Assembly: GCA_946621045.1 (NCBI GenBank)
Contig: CAMOOA010000066.1
Span: 1-6,928 of the forward strand
Source: an uncultured Erysipelotrichaceae bacterium
GTDB lineage: Bacteria; Bacillota_I; Bacilli_A; Erysipelotrichales; Erysipelotrichaceae
Direction of reading: 5' to 3'
Length of the DNA stretch: 6,928 nt
In this document: positions 6,687-6,928 of the stretch, one piece after another
Numbering within the stretch: position 1 is the stretch's first letter
How the letters are laid out: every line of letters starts with the position of its first letter
Made by a program: the position numbers and the translations under genes
Notes under the pieces: generated by a model
Seen by the model: only the letters and a program-made list of their open reading frames with translations
What the model was told of the DNA's origin: nothing
The model's database searches: none

Positions 6687-6866
6687 GTCAACTACCACGC
6701 CCAAATACTGAAGTAATTGGATGTGGCTTGTAAGAGAAGAACTCGATAACTCTTACAACTTGTCGTATCTGCCCAGCGGTAAGCGGCATACATAGATATG
6801 CCTCCCGCCTTTGTACCGTATCAGAAGATACGGTGGCGATACATCGGGTTGGCTGACAGTCAACCT
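6687..6866 (-). ncRNA. Candidate TnpB omega-RNA (reRNA) scaffold
   Basis: Read on the - strand this ~180-nt segment has several strong stems (+ strand positions): GGTTG 6847-6851 with CAACC 6861-6865; ACCGTATC 6815-6822 with GATACGGT 6827-6834 (8 bp, 4-nt loop); GGCATA 6785-6790 with TATGCC 6797-6802, enclosed by GCGG 6776-6779 with CCGC 6805-6808; TTGTAAGAG 6728-6736 with CTCTTACAA 6750-6758; and the end hairpin 6695-6726. In IS605-family elements such an RNA overlaps the right end and guides TnpB, a nuclease that cuts the donor site so the element is retained. Its guide comes from the flank, here beginning ATTTCCTCCTTT on the - strand from 6686 downwards. This assignment rests on position and structure, not on a family match. 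Confidence 0.48.
6695..6726. repeat. Imperfect subterminal hairpin of the element
   Basis: CCAC (6695-6698) pairs with GTGG (6723-6726), CCAA (6701-6704) with TTGG (6717-6720) and TAC (6706-6708) with GTA (6713-6715), around a TGAA loop, with small mismatches between the blocks. A bulged palindrome a few bases from the end is what TnpA Y1 transposases of IS200/IS605 elements recognise as single-stranded DNA. Confidence 0.55.
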
Positions 6867-6928
6867 TCACAGAAGAGATATGCTCTCCTGCGACTCTGCC
6901 AGGTACTTGATTCCCATGCCGCAGAGAT
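6867..6928 (-). CDS. Possible C-terminal end of a TnpB-like protein (partial)
   Basis: Read on the - strand from the window edge, one frame gives LCGMGIKYLAESQESISLL and then TGA (6867-6869). The codon before it ends in AT and could be Asn. An ending of the N[IL]..GI..L type resembles the segment after the last zinc-binding cysteines of many TnpB proteins. Only 19 residues are visible, with no catalytic residue, so the call depends mainly on the hairpin region that follows. Another - strand frame (6688-6927) is also open but would run through all the hairpins. Confidence 0.38.
   Translation of the reverse strand, partial: LCGMGIKYLAESQESISLL

Larger units (their letters stand above)
6687..6928 (-). 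mobile_element. Right end of an IS200/IS605-type element (partial)
   Basis: From about 6687 the sequence becomes a chain of hairpins with little coding potential. Read on the - strand, it runs from the end of a coding frame (stop at 6867-6869), through about 180 structured bases, to a long imperfect hairpin and then TAGTTGAC. This matches the right-end layout of IS605-family elements carrying tnpB: coding end, omega-RNA scaffold, subterminal hairpin, boundary. The boundary at 6687 is an estimate. The rest of the element lies beyond the window, so the transposase genes and left end cannot be seen. A group II intron end is an alternative, but no domain V-like AGC...AY hairpin was noticed. Confidence 0.55.

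Noticed and set aside
6685..6711. Seven-codon frame behind the strong Shine-Dalgarno site as a leader peptide
   Set aside because: The spacing of 2 bases is too short, and the frame lies in what appears to be the end of the mobile element.
6687..6866. CRISPR array or tRNA/rRNA in the hairpin-rich end
   Set aside because: There are no direct repeats with regular spacing, and the stems do not form a cloverleaf or resemble rRNA.
6688..6870. 60-codon - strand frame covering the hairpin region
   Set aside because: It runs through every strong hairpin, has no recognisable motif, and the region is better explained as structured non-coding RNA and an element end.

Overview
The window reads as a chromosomal segment of a Bacillota (Firmicutes) bacterium of medium GC content. 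The evidence is purine-rich GGAGG-type ribosome binding sites, a mix of protein families common in gut Clostridia and Erysipelotrichia-like bacteria, and a DUF1015 gene of the kind those genomes carry. I cannot name genus or species. All recognisable complete genes lie on the + strand; the last ~240 bases look like one end of an insertion sequence whose gene runs on the - strand and leaves the window.

Layout: 15-1226 is a complete DUF1015 protein with the DGHHR signature. It is followed by a non-coding gap with a hairpin whose T-run lies on the - strand side. 1472-3475 is a large unrecognised protein with N-terminal cysteine pairs, a coiled-coil middle, a conserved-looking C-terminal module and a very acidic tail; a good + strand terminator follows at 3485-3511. 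3628-3996 is a small unrecognised protein with a CDCxxC cluster. 4077-5564 and 5561-6334 form a tight two-gene operon with a 4-base ATGA overlap: a MelB-like sugar:cation symporter (GPH family) and a cytoplasmic PIG-L family zinc deacetylase. The simplest reading is that the transporter imports a glycoside and the second enzyme removes an N-acyl (probably acetyl) group from it inside the cell.

6335-6686 holds no ordinary gene. It has one coding-looking frame of about 83 codons (6356-6607) that lacks a normal start codon, and then a strong but orphaned Shine-Dalgarno sequence at 6676-6682. From 6687 to the end the sequence changes character. It is a run of stable hairpins, including one long imperfect hairpin next to the presumed element boundary, followed by what looks like the last codons of a - strand gene. 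This organisation fits the right end of an IS200/IS605-type element with its TnpB omega-RNA (reRNA). If so, the RNA guide would be copied from the flanking host DNA, which here includes the orphaned Shine-Dalgarno sequence. This is the most unusual part of the window.
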